This document shows positions 1 through 6,511 of a stretch of DNA of 12,066 bases, piece after piece. Every line of letters starts with the position of its first letter. Positions within the stretch are counted from its first letter, which is position 1. The position numbers and the translations under genes are program-made. The notes beneath the pieces were generated by a model. The model was given only the letters and a program-made list of their open reading frames with translations, ran no database searches and was not told the origin of the DNA. This DNA comes from an uncultured Lachnospiraceae bacterium. Lineage in GTDB: Bacteria; Bacillota; Clostridia; Lachnospirales; Lachnospiraceae. The stretch spans positions 1 to 12,066 of the forward strand of contig CAJUCC010000016.1 of the NCBI GenBank assembly GCA_910585205.1, written 5' to 3'.

Positions 1-151
1 CGTTCGGGAAGGCAAACGGGTTCAGATTGATACTTGTTTTTTTCTTAAAAGAGTTCAGCAGGACAAGCACCACGGGGAACACATATGCCAGCGAGATAAC
101 CGTAAAGATAACCGTCAGTATATTTTTGTAACTTTCCTTTTTGCCGCCCAT
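1..151 (-). CDS. Carbohydrate ABC transporter permease, MalG-type (N-terminal fragment, runs off left edge)
   Basis: Only the first 50 codons lie in the window; the frame is open to the edge. The protein starts MGGKKESYKNILTVIF and shows one hydrophobic segment (about residues 11-33) followed by a short 'LLNSFKKK' stretch, as in the first membrane helix and following loop of MalG-like inner-membrane permeases. The ATG at 149-151 lies one base past the TAG of the upstream permease gene, and its ribosome binding site (GGAGGAG, inside the end of that gene) supports this start and translational coupling. Position in the operon (binding protein, permease 1, permease 2) is the standard order for family-1 sugar importers. 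The substrate cannot be told from this fragment. Family assignment rests on context plus the N-terminal pattern; the EAA loop is outside the window. Confidence 0.85.
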   Translation of the reverse strand, partial: MGGKKESYKNILTVIFTVISLAYVFPVVLVLLNSFKKKTSINLNPFAFPN

Positions 152-152
152 C

Positions 153-995
153 CTATTTCTCCTCCTTTCCTGCCGTAAAGCGCATCTGGATGACACCGAT
201 AATCGCCAGCGCGATGGCAAAGATCACTGCTTTCGCCTGACCGACGCCCCGGTATGCGGCCGTACTGCCATAGAATGTGTTATAGATATTCAGTGCCACC
301 ATTTCCGTTGCGCGCGAGGGTTCGCCCGCCGTCAATGCAAGGTTCTGGTCAAACAGTTTAAAGCCGTTTGTCAGCGACAGAAACGTACAGATCACGATGG
401 ACGGACTGACAGACGGAATGATAATCTTAAAGAGACGCTGAAAACCGTTGGCGCCGTCAACTTCCGCAGCCTCCAGCATATCACCCGCGATATTCTGGAT
501 ACCCGCAATATAGATAATCATCATATACCCGATCTGCTGCCAGCTCAACAGGATTACCAGTCCCCAGAACCCGTATACCGAGCTGTATGTCAGCGTACGA
601 TTAACATAGGAAAGCAGGCCGTTAAACAAAAGCTGCCATACGTAACCGAGTACAATACCGCCGATCAGATTGGGCATAAAAAAGATAGTACGGAACACAT
701 TGGTTCCCTTAATTTTTTTCGTCAGGCAAAGCGCTACCGTAAACGCGAGCACATTAATCAAAATAACCGTAACAACGGTAAACAGTGCGGAAAAGAGCAC
801 TGAGTGCAGAAATGTCGTATCCCGGAACGCTTCGATATAGTTGCCGATCCCCACAAATTTTGCATCGCTGACCGTTGTAAAGGAACAAAAGCTCAAATAA
901 ACCGCCATGATAAAAGGCACGATAAATCCGATCACAAACGCCGCCGCAGTCGGCAGGACAAAGACCGGAAAATATTTTTTCAACGCTTTTTCCAT
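153..995 (-). CDS. Carbohydrate ABC transporter permease, MalF/UgpA-type
   Basis: A 280-residue integral membrane subunit of a sugar ABC importer. Hydrophobic segments are visible near residues 10-32, 67-92, 104-122, 143-166, 197-210 and 255-270, giving the usual six-helix arrangement. The cytoplasmic EAA loop that docks on the ATPase is clear at about 175-194 (EAAEVDGANGFQRLFKIIIP), with the conserved EAA...G.........P pattern. Length matches the short MalF-like permeases of Firmicutes. The ATG at 993-995 has a GAGGAG ribosome binding site about eight bases upstream. It follows the binding-protein gene after a 98-bp gap holding a strong stem-loop, and its stop lies one base before the start of the next permease. 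No ATP-binding subunit is seen here; such systems often share an MsmK/UgpC-type ATPase encoded elsewhere (known of the family, not shown here). Confidence 0.95.
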   Translation of the reverse strand: MEKALKKYFPVFVLPTAAAFVIGFIVPFIMAVYLSFCSFTTVSDAKFVGIGNYIEAFRDTTFLHSVLFSALFTVVTVILINVLAFTVALCLTKKIKGTNVFRTIFFMPNLIGGIVLGYVWQLLFNGLLSYVNRTLTYSSVYGFWGLVILLSWQQIGYMMIIYIAGIQNIAGDMLEAAEVDGANGFQRLFKIIIPSVSPSIVICTFLSLTNGFKLFDQNLALTAGEPSRATEMVALNIYNTFYGSTAAYRGVGQAKAVIFAIALAIIGVIQMRFTAGKEEK

Positions 996-1014
996 GAAAC
1001 ATTCTCCTCTTACC

Positions 1015-1050
1015 GGGAAAGGAAGGCAGGGACCCCTGCCTTCCTTTCCC
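1015..1050 (-). repeat. Perfect 17-bp stem-loop between binding-protein and permease genes
   Basis: The arms 1015-1031 (GGGAAAGGAAGGCAGGG) and 1034-1050 are exact reverse complements separated by two bases. In transcript direction the stem ends just before the GAGGAG ribosome binding site of the MalF-type permease and is not followed by a run of U, so it is unlikely to be a simple intrinsic terminator. By analogy with other sugar operons, an intercistronic stem here would protect the 3' end of the binding-protein message or attenuate read-through, giving more binding protein than permease. That role is inference; the inverted repeat is seen directly. Confidence 0.8.
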
Positions 1051-1093
1051 CATCCTCATATTTTAAATCTCCCTGATAACGTTTCTGTTTCTC

Positions 1094-2437
1094 TTATCTG
1101 TTTTCCCACTCTGTAGCAAAATCTTCGGTAAATACTTTTTCCACATTCGCCCAGTCGCCTGTCCCCTGTGCATATTCGATCAGAGCGGAACCCAGGTTGG
1201 ATTTCCAGTTCTCTGTCGGCAGGCTTTCCGTACCGATCCATGTCACCGGTGTTTTGCCTGCTGCTTCATATTCATTGGCGCTTGTGAACAGCGGGTTCGC
1301 CAGTTCCACATCGGTAAAGGTGTCAAACGGGCAGTTGAACGCCATTGCGCCGGACATTGTCGAAACACCTGTTTCGGAAGAAATTACCCACTCCAGGAAG
1401 TCCAGTGTCGCCTGAATATCTTCCTCTGTGGAATTTTTGTTCACACACCAATAGTTACCGGTTCCGGTGCAGACGCCGATGGTGTCCTTTTCTTCCGGAA
1501 CGCCTGTGTACAACGGCAGGAATGCCACGTTCATGGTGCTCATATCATTGTCTGCCGTCCATGCCCATGTACCGTTCTGATAAAATACCGCCATGCCGTC
1601 GCAGAATTCCGCCAGCGCGTCATCCCCTGTCTTGCCGCTCAGCAGCGCCGGATCACAGGTGGAATCCGTGAAGTAAAGGTCGATCAGGTTCTTATAATTC
1701 TCCACATAAGTACCGTCCAGCGATTTTGCCGTTGTTATGCCTTTTTTCGTATATTCCCAGTAGATCGGAACATTGGCAAGATGCGTCGTAAATCTCCAGT
1801 TGGAAGATCCGTCGAGGCCGGCGGATGTAAAGGCGCCTTCCACACCGAGTTCATCTTTTCTGGCCTGAATATCGTCCGCAACCGCTTTCAGAGAAGCAAA
1901 GTCGATAATTTCCGCCGGACTGGAAATAACGGCGTTATCGAGCTGGCAGTATTCCTCCAGCAGATCCACATTGTAAATGATACCGTAGCTTTCCATCGCG
2001 AACGGTACGGATGCCACTTCCACGCCTTCCATCGTCAGCGGATTGGCTGTGGAATGTTCCGCAATAAAGCTGCCTTTCAGATCATAGCAGTATTGTCCCC
2101 AGTTATCCAGCCATGACTGATTCTCCACCTGGAACAGTGTGGGCGCTTCCGTCTTGGCAATCTCCGATGTCAACGTCTGTTCATACGTACCGGAAGCCGC
2201 CGTTACCACCGTGACGGGAACGCCTGTCTCCTCCGTGTATGCGGCCGCCAGTTCCTGCCACTGTGCGTCAACTTCGGGCTTGTAGTTCAGATAGTAGACA
2301 CTTCCGCCTGCCGCGTTTTCTCCTCCTGCCGCACCTCCTGCTGCATCTCCGCCTGCCGATGATCCGCATCCGCTCAATACGCCTGCTGCCATTATCGCTG
2401 CGGATAATATGGCAACAACCTTCTTACATGTTCTCAT
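1094..2437 (-). CDS. Extracellular sugar-binding lipoprotein (solute-binding protein family 1)
   Basis: A 447-residue substrate-binding protein of an ABC importer, anchored on the outer face of the membrane. Residues 1-23 form a lipoprotein signal peptide (charged MRTCKK, hydrophobic core, lipobox LSGC with the modified Cys at 24), followed by a Gly/Ala-rich linker (about 25-46). The mature part has the look of the MalE/UgpB class: 'EETGVPVTVVTAASGTYEQ' after the first strand, then 'APTLFQVENQ', then 'VPFAMESYGIIYN', where the two lobes cross over. Many Trp and Tyr residues (for example NGTWAWTAD) fit stacking on sugar rings. The ATG at 2435-2437 has GGAGGG at 2445-2450. It heads the operon with two permeases. 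Which sugar it binds cannot be read from sequence; glucan neighbours (glgP upstream) hint at maltodextrin but do not prove it. Confidence 0.95.
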   Translation of the reverse strand: MRTCKKVVAILSAAIMAAGVLSGCGSSAGGDAAGGAAGGENAAGGSVYYLNYKPEVDAQWQELAAAYTEETGVPVTVVTAASGTYEQTLTSEIAKTEAPTLFQVENQSWLDNWGQYCYDLKGSFIAEHSTANPLTMEGVEVASVPFAMESYGIIYNVDLLEEYCQLDNAVISSPAEIIDFASLKAVADDIQARKDELGVEGAFTSAGLDGSSNWRFTTHLANVPIYWEYTKKGITTAKSLDGTYVENYKNLIDLYFTDSTCDPALLSGKTGDDALAEFCDGMAVFYQNGTWAWTADNDMSTMNVAFLPLYTGVPEEKDTIGVCTGTGNYWCVNKNSTEEDIQATLDFLEWVISSETGVSTMSGAMAFNCPFDTFTDVELANPLFTSANEYEAAGKTPVTWIGTESLPTENWKSNLGSALIEYAQGTGDWANVEKVFTEDFATEWENR

Positions 2438-2489
2438 AATTTTTCCCTCCTTGTTTTGTTTTCCGTTTTGTCCGGTTTTCGGAACTTTT

Positions 2490-2525
2490 GGAAACGTTGT
2501 CGGTAACGTTAGCGGTAACGTTACC
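2490..2525. promoter_or_regulatory. Three tandem 12-bp AACGTT boxes in the leader of the ABC operon (likely LacI-family operators)
   Basis: Three head-to-tail units of exactly 12 bp: GGAAACGTTGTC (2490-2501), GGTAACGTTAGC (2502-2513) and GGTAACGTTACC (2514-2525). The third is a perfect palindrome; the others keep the AACGTT core. LacI/GalR-family regulators typically bind palindromes with a central CG flanked by A and T, so operators for such a regulator are the natural reading. The boxes lie about 13-48 bases after the predicted start of transcription, where a bound protein would block RNA polymerase. No LacI-family gene is present in the window. Confidence 0.65.
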
Positions 2526-2543
2526 CTTTTTCATACACATGCT

Positions 2544-2574
2544 ATTATAACCGCCAAACCTCTGCAATAGGTTT
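2544..2574 (-). promoter_or_regulatory. Promoter of the ABC transporter operon with an inverted repeat over the -35 region
   Basis: On the minus strand a perfect -10 (TATAAT, 2544-2549) has only a poor match 17 bp upstream (ACCTAT, 2567-2572). An inverted repeat, AAACCT / AGGTTT with a 7-bp spacer (2556-2574), covers that weak -35, a place where an activator could sit. Predicted transcription start is near 2537, giving a leader of about 100 nt that contains the AACGTT boxes. The rest of 2451-2640 shows no convincing gene. Confidence 0.6.
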
Positions 2575-2643
2575 TGCATGATTTTTGAAATCTTGTCAGG
2601 TTTATCCAAATTCAGCCATTTGAAATTATGCAGAATGCATAAA

Positions 2644-2679
2644 CAGGGCGGAACAACGTTTTCACATTGTTCCGCCCTG
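2644..2679 (-). terminator. Stem-loop after glgP, probable terminator
   Basis: Arms 2644-2656 (CAGGGCGGAACAA) and 2667-2679 are exact complements with a 10-base loop. In the direction of glgP transcription the stem is followed by TTTATGCATT, a short U-rich tail, so termination is plausible but may be incomplete. It sits 23 bp after the glgP stop codon and isolates glgP from the ABC operon. Confidence 0.7.
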
Positions 2680-2702
2680 CGTGGCATTTCGTCTGAAATC
2701 CT

Positions 2703-5012
2703 TTATCGTAACTTCCAGATGTCTCTGTTATATTCCGCAATCGTCCTGTCGGAAGAGAAAAATCCTGCTTTCGCAATATTGACAAGCATCATGCGTTTCC
2801 ATTTTGCGCGGTTTTCATAATCCGCAAATGCCCGGTCTTTTACCCGGATGTAATCTTCCAGATCCAGCAGCGTCATAAACCAGTCTTTCTCCATAAGTTC
2901 CCGGTAGAGCCGCTGCAGGTTTTCCTTGTGGCCGCAGGCAAGCGCCTGTTTGCCGACAATAAAGTCAACGGCCTCTTTGATGACCGGACTCTTTTTATAG
3001 TACTCTTCGGACACATAGTCTTCGTCTTTGTAATGCGCGATCACCGTATCGGCATCGGCGCCGAAGATATAGATATTATCGTCCCCGACCAGTTCATGGA
3101 TCTCCACATTGGCGCCGTCATCCGTTCCCAGTGTCACCGCACCGTTCAGCATAAACTTCATATTTCCGGTACCGGACGCCTCCTTGGACGCCAGTGAAAT
3201 CTGCTCGGAAATATCACATGCGGGAATCAGTTTTTCCGCATAGCTTACGTTATAATTTTCCACCATAACGACTTTCATGTACGGGCTGACATCCGGGTCA
3301 TTGTCCACAATATCCTGCAGAACGAGCAGCAGATGGATAATGTCCTGCGCAATCACATATGCCGGCGCCGCCTTGGCCCCGAAGATAAACGTAAGCGGCG
3401 TGGAAGGTTTCTTTCCCTTTTTGATTTCCAGATATTTATGGATAATATAAAGCGCATTCATCTGCTGACGCTTGTATTCGTGCAGACGCTTGATCTGAAT
3501 ATCAAATATGGAATCCGGATTCAATGTGATGCCCTCTTTTTCCGCCACATATGCAGCCAGCGCTTCCTTCTTCCGGTGTTTGATCGCCTCCAGACGCTCC
3601 AGCACTTCCGCGTCATCCGCAAACGCAAGCAGTTTTTCCAGCTCTTTGGCATCCTTTTTAAAGCCGCCGCCGATCAGGCTGTCGATGCAGGCCGTCAGTT
3701 CCCGGTTGCAGGAAAGCAGCCATCTGCGGAATGTAATGCCGTTGGTCTTATTGTTGAACTTTTCAGGATAAATGTCATAAAAGGGTTTCAGTTCCGTATT
3801 CTTGAGAATGTCGGTATGGATAGCCGCCACACCGTTGACACTGAATCCATAATGAATATCGATATGCGCCATATGCACTTTTTTGTCTTTATCGATAATC
3901 TGGACTTTTTCGTCTTTATAATTTGCCGCCACGCGCTTATCCAGCTCTTTGATAATCGGCACAAGCTGCGGAACTGCCTTTTCCAGATAGGAAAGCGGCC
4001 ACTTCTCCAGCGCTTCCGCCAGTATCGTATGATTCGTATAGGCACATGTCCTGCTGACCACCGCAATGGCCTCATCCATCGTAAACGCCTTCTCTTCCAC
4101 GAGAATACGGATCAGCTCGGGAATAATCATGGTCGGATGGGTGTCGTTAATCTGAATAACCGCGTGTTCGTCCATCCGCCGCAGGTCATATTTATTTTCT
4201 TTCATCTCATATAAGATGAGCTGTGCGGCATTGCTCACCATAAAGTACTGCTGATAGATGCGCAGCAGATTGCCGGCCTTATCCGAATCATCGGGATATA
4301 AAAAGAGCGTCAGGTTTTTATCAACCGCCTCTTTGTCAAAGGTAATGCCCTCCTTTACAAGGCTTTCGTCAACGGACTCCAGATCAAACAGACGCAGTTT
4401 GTTGATGCCGTTCTCATAGCCCGCAATGTCGATATTATACAATCGGGATGTAACTTTTTTCGTGCCAAATGAAACTTCAAAGGTTTTATCCGTTCTCGTA
4501 AGCCACGAGTCCTTTTCCAACCACTCATTTTTTTCTGCTTTCTGCAGTTTATCCCGGAATACCTGCTGAAACAGGCCGAAATGATAATTCAGGCCAATGC
4601 CCTCTCCCGGCAGGCCGAGTGAAGCAATGGAGTCCAGAAAGCATGCCGCCAGCCGCCCCAGGCCGCCGTTTCCAAGGGATGGTTCCGGTTCCGCCTCCTC
4701 GATCAGCGAAATCTCTTTTCCGTTTTCTTTCAGTATTTCCTCCAGCCTGTCATAGATCCCCAGATTAATCAGATTATTTGACAACAGCTTGCCGATAAGA
4801 AACTCTGCCGAAATATAATAAACCTTCTTGTCCCCGGAGATTTCCGGTGTCGCCGCCATGATACGTTTGCAAAGACGTAAAAGCGCATGATAAATCTGTG
4901 CGTTGTCGGCTTCCCGTATTGTTTTCCCGTACAGTTCCCCGAGCATTTCGGAAAGCGTCGTCTCCAGATTCATCTGAAGAACCTCCTGTTTCATTTCACG
5001 TTCCATGGGCAT
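2703..5012 (-). CDS. glgP: Glycogen/maltodextrin phosphorylase
   Basis: A cytoplasmic PLP enzyme (769 aa) that removes terminal glucose from alpha-1,4-glucans with phosphate, yielding glucose-1-phosphate. Family landmarks appear in order: 'EPSLGNGGLGRLAACFLDS' near residue 110, 'QINDTHPT' and 'TCAYTNHTILAEALEKWP' in the middle, 'QIKRLHEYKRQ' at about 506-516, 'ENYNVSYAEKLIPACDISEQ', and the PLP motif 'EASGTGNMKF' at 611-620 with the cofactor lysine at K619 (codon 3156-3158). Length fits the compact bacterial type, with no long regulatory N-terminus. The start at 5010-5012 has AAGGAGGT at 5021-5028. A second start, M14 at 4971-4973, has its own AGGAGG about eight bases upstream inside the reading frame, so a 756-residue form is possible. 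It lies 94 bp after the PFK gene, separated by a hairpin; a promoter of its own was not evident. Confidence 0.97.
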   Translation of the reverse strand: MPMEREMKQEVLQMNLETTLSEMLGELYGKTIREADNAQIYHALLRLCKRIMAATPEISGDKKVYYISAEFLIGKLLSNNLINLGIYDRLEEILKENGKEISLIEEAEPEPSLGNGGLGRLAACFLDSIASLGLPGEGIGLNYHFGLFQQVFRDKLQKAEKNEWLEKDSWLTRTDKTFEVSFGTKKVTSRLYNIDIAGYENGINKLRLFDLESVDESLVKEGITFDKEAVDKNLTLFLYPDDSDKAGNLLRIYQQYFMVSNAAQLILYEMKENKYDLRRMDEHAVIQINDTHPTMIIPELIRILVEEKAFTMDEAIAVVSRTCAYTNHTILAEALEKWPLSYLEKAVPQLVPIIKELDKRVAANYKDEKVQIIDKDKKVHMAHIDIHYGFSVNGVAAIHTDILKNTELKPFYDIYPEKFNNKTNGITFRRWLLSCNRELTACIDSLIGGGFKKDAKELEKLLAFADDAEVLERLEAIKHRKKEALAAYVAEKEGITLNPDSIFDIQIKRLHEYKRQQMNALYIIHKYLEIKKGKKPSTPLTFIFGAKAAPAYVIAQDIIHLLLVLQDIVDNDPDVSPYMKVVMVENYNVSYAEKLIPACDISEQISLASKEASGTGNMKFMLNGAVTLGTDDGANVEIHELVGDDNIYIFGADADTVIAHYKDEDYVSEEYYKKSPVIKEAVDFIVGKQALACGHKENLQRLYRELMEKDWFMTLLDLEDYIRVKDRAFADYENRAKWKRMMLVNIAKAGFFSSDRTIAEYNRDIWKLR

Positions 5013-5020
5013 AAAAAGTT

Positions 5021-5028
5021 ACCTCCTT
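5021..5028 (-). promoter_or_regulatory. Ribosome binding site that supports the long glgP start
   Basis: AAGGAGGT, eight bases before the ATG at 5010-5012. It competes with a second such site at 4981-4988 (CAGGAGGT), which lies inside the gene and is spaced correctly for Met14. Confidence 0.75.
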
Positions 5029-5055
5029 CTCTCTGTTTTAACCCATATGCATAAA

Positions 5056-5081
5056 GAGGATGACCAAACGGTCATCCCCTC
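5056..5081 (-). terminator. Hairpin between the PFK gene and glgP (terminator or attenuator)
   Basis: GAGGATGACC (5056-5065) pairs with GGTCATCCCCTC (5070-5081) around a 4-base AAAC loop, with a two-base bulge. On the minus strand it is followed by TTTATGCAT, a weak U tail, so partial read-through into glgP is likely. On the plus strand it is followed by a T5 run a few bases on, but no plus-strand gene precedes it. Confidence 0.55.
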
Positions 5082-5106
5082 GTCATTTTTGTCTGTGCGC
5101 AGTCCC

Positions 5107-6336
5107 TTATTTGCGTACCAGATGTCTCGGTGTCCCGTTTATGAACAGCGGCTGCAGTTCACCCATAATCAACGGTCTTGCATATTTTTCATAGCCTTCG
5201 TTCAGACCGCATCCATCCTCTGTAATCCATTCATCCGGAACGGCTCTTTCCACATTGGCAATCGCATGAATATCGTATGCGCTGGTTCCGCACTGGTACG
5301 GATCGTCTCCGTTTCTGTCCAGTGTAATCATCATGCCGGTCTTGCCTTCCTCTGCGGCAAGTACCGCGTCATGCCCAACCTGGAATGCCTCGTTAATATC
5401 GGTAAGCGATGCCAGATGTGTTGCCGCACGCTGCAGCGTGGAAAACTCGATCGCTCTTGTCTTCAATCCTGTCTCTGCCGCAACCGCCTGCGCCAGATAA
5501 GCGGCCGTACCGGACATCTGCTTATGCCCGAATGCGTCTACGGCAACGTTGGCGTTTGCCAGCTCGCAGACATAGCGGCCGTCCGCTACTTTGATGCCTT
5601 CCGAAACGGCGATGACAACGGAAGATTTTCTGGCTGCCAGATCTTTCACCTTTGCCATAAATGCGTCTACATCAAACGTACGCTCCGGCAGATAGATCGC
5701 GTCTGCACCCTCGCAGTCCACATCCTTTGCCAGCGCTGCGGCTGCCGTCAGCCATCCTGCGTTCCGTCCCATAATCTCCACGATCAGCACGGTCGGTTTC
5801 TCCACACCAAAGGAAGAATTGTCGCGAATTACCTCTTTCATCGAAGTTGCGATATATTTTGCCGCAGAACCGTATCCCGGACAGTGGTCCGTGATCGGCA
5901 GGTCATTGTCAATCGTTTTCGGTACGCCCATAAAGCGCTGCGGTTTGTTATGCGCCGCGGCATAATCGGACAGCATCTTCACGGTATCCATGGAATCATT
6001 TCCGCCCGTGTAGAACAGGCATTCAATGTCATGTTTCTCCATGATTTCAAACACTTTTTCGTATACGTCTTCATGTCCCTCGATCTTGGGCATCTTAAAT
6101 CTGCAGGAACCCAGAAATGCGGACGGTGTTCTCTTTAACAATTCCACACCCGTCTCGTTATCCAGATATTCGTCCAGATCACACAGCTTATCTGCCAGGA
6201 ATCCCTGAATGCCGTGCACCATGCCATATACTTTCTTAACTCCGAGCTTTTTCGCTGCGGCATATACGCCTGCCACAGAGGAATTAATCACGGCGGTCGG
6301 TCCGCCAGACTGTCCAACTACAATATTTCCTTTCAT
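5107..6336 (-). CDS. 6-phosphofructokinase, probably PPi-dependent
   Basis: A 409-residue cytoplasmic glycolytic enzyme that phosphorylates fructose-6-phosphate. The N-terminal loop 'VVGQSGGPTAVINSS' (6-20), 'TGGNDSMDT' (110-118), 'PKTIDNDL' (139-146, catalytic Asp143), 'PGYGSAAKYIA' and 'EIMGRNAGW' (187-195) place it in the PFK superfamily. ATP-using enzymes such as E. coli PfkA have Gly at the positions held here by Asp114 and Lys140; Asp plus Lys there is the known signature of PPi-dependent enzymes, so PPi is the likely phosphoryl donor. Asn113 stands where many enzymes have the metal-binding Asp of GGD. At 409 residues it is longer than the roughly 320-residue ATP-type bacterial enzymes. 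The ATG at 6334-6336 has AAGGAG at 6345-6350. The PFK assignment is firm; donor specificity is inferred from two residues. Confidence 0.93.
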   Translation of the reverse strand: MKGNIVVGQSGGPTAVINSSVAGVYAAAKKLGVKKVYGMVHGIQGFLADKLCDLDEYLDNETGVELLKRTPSAFLGSCRFKMPKIEGHEDVYEKVFEIMEKHDIECLFYTGGNDSMDTVKMLSDYAAAHNKPQRFMGVPKTIDNDLPITDHCPGYGSAAKYIATSMKEVIRDNSSFGVEKPTVLIVEIMGRNAGWLTAAAALAKDVDCEGADAIYLPERTFDVDAFMAKVKDLAARKSSVVIAVSEGIKVADGRYVCELANANVAVDAFGHKQMSGTAAYLAQAVAAETGLKTRAIEFSTLQRAATHLASLTDINEAFQVGHDAVLAAEEGKTGMMITLDRNGDDPYQCGTSAYDIHAIANVERAVPDEWITEDGCGLNEGYEKYARPLIMGELQPLFINGTPRHLVRK

Positions 6337-6383
6337 CGCTCTTTCTCCTTTTGCTGATTATATGATTCACAGAAACGCCGGCC

Positions 6384-6396
6384 GCCCGCTGCGGGC
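6384..6396 (-). repeat. GC-rich hairpin in the PFK leader
   Basis: GCCCG CAG CGGGC on the minus strand, a 5-bp perfect stem with a 3-base loop in the roughly 75-nt untranslated leader of the PFK gene, about 35 bases before the ribosome binding site. It has no U run. A 5'-stabilising or minor regulatory role is possible; it could also be incidental. Confidence 0.4.
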
Positions 6397-6415
6397 AGTC
6401 GGTTCATGCATCACG

Positions 6416-6444
6416 ATTATAGCAGAAAAAATATGGCAATACAA
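6416..6444 (-). promoter_or_regulatory. Promoter of the PFK gene (extended -10)
   Basis: On the minus strand TTGTAT (6439-6444), a 17-bp spacer that includes a T6 run, then TATAAT (6416-6421) preceded by TGC, an extended -10 (TGnTATAAT). Predicted transcription start is near 6409. The promoter lies downstream of the barrel-protein gene and its possible terminator, so the PFK gene, and perhaps glgP by read-through, form a separate unit. Confidence 0.75.
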
Positions 6445-6490
6445 GGGTATGCCGGAATATTTCATGGCAAAAGCGGCGCCGAAACCGACG

Positions 6491-6511
6491 AAAAACCGCT
6501 CCGTTCAGCGG
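6491..6511 (-). terminator. Short intrinsic terminator overlapping the barrel-protein stop codon
   Basis: On the minus strand CCGCT (6507-6511) pairs with AGCGG (6496-6500) around a 6-base loop, followed at once by T5 (6491-6495). The stem is only 5 bp but GC-rich and the U run is immediate. It overlaps the TGA at 6505-6507. Confidence 0.5.

Noticed and set aside
2424..2687. 87-codon minus-strand open frame between glgP and the binding-protein gene
   Set aside because: It spans the terminator, promoter, operator array and ribosome binding site; its 'NVTANVTDNV' repeat is just the translated AACGTT boxes.
3333..4214. 293-codon open frame on the plus strand
   Set aside because: It is antisense to glgP, whose family motifs run through the whole stretch.
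5005..6138. 377-codon open frame on the plus strand
   Set aside because: It lies antisense to the PFK gene, has Cys/His/Arg-rich composition typical of reading a coding strand backwards, shows no domain, and has no ribosome binding site.
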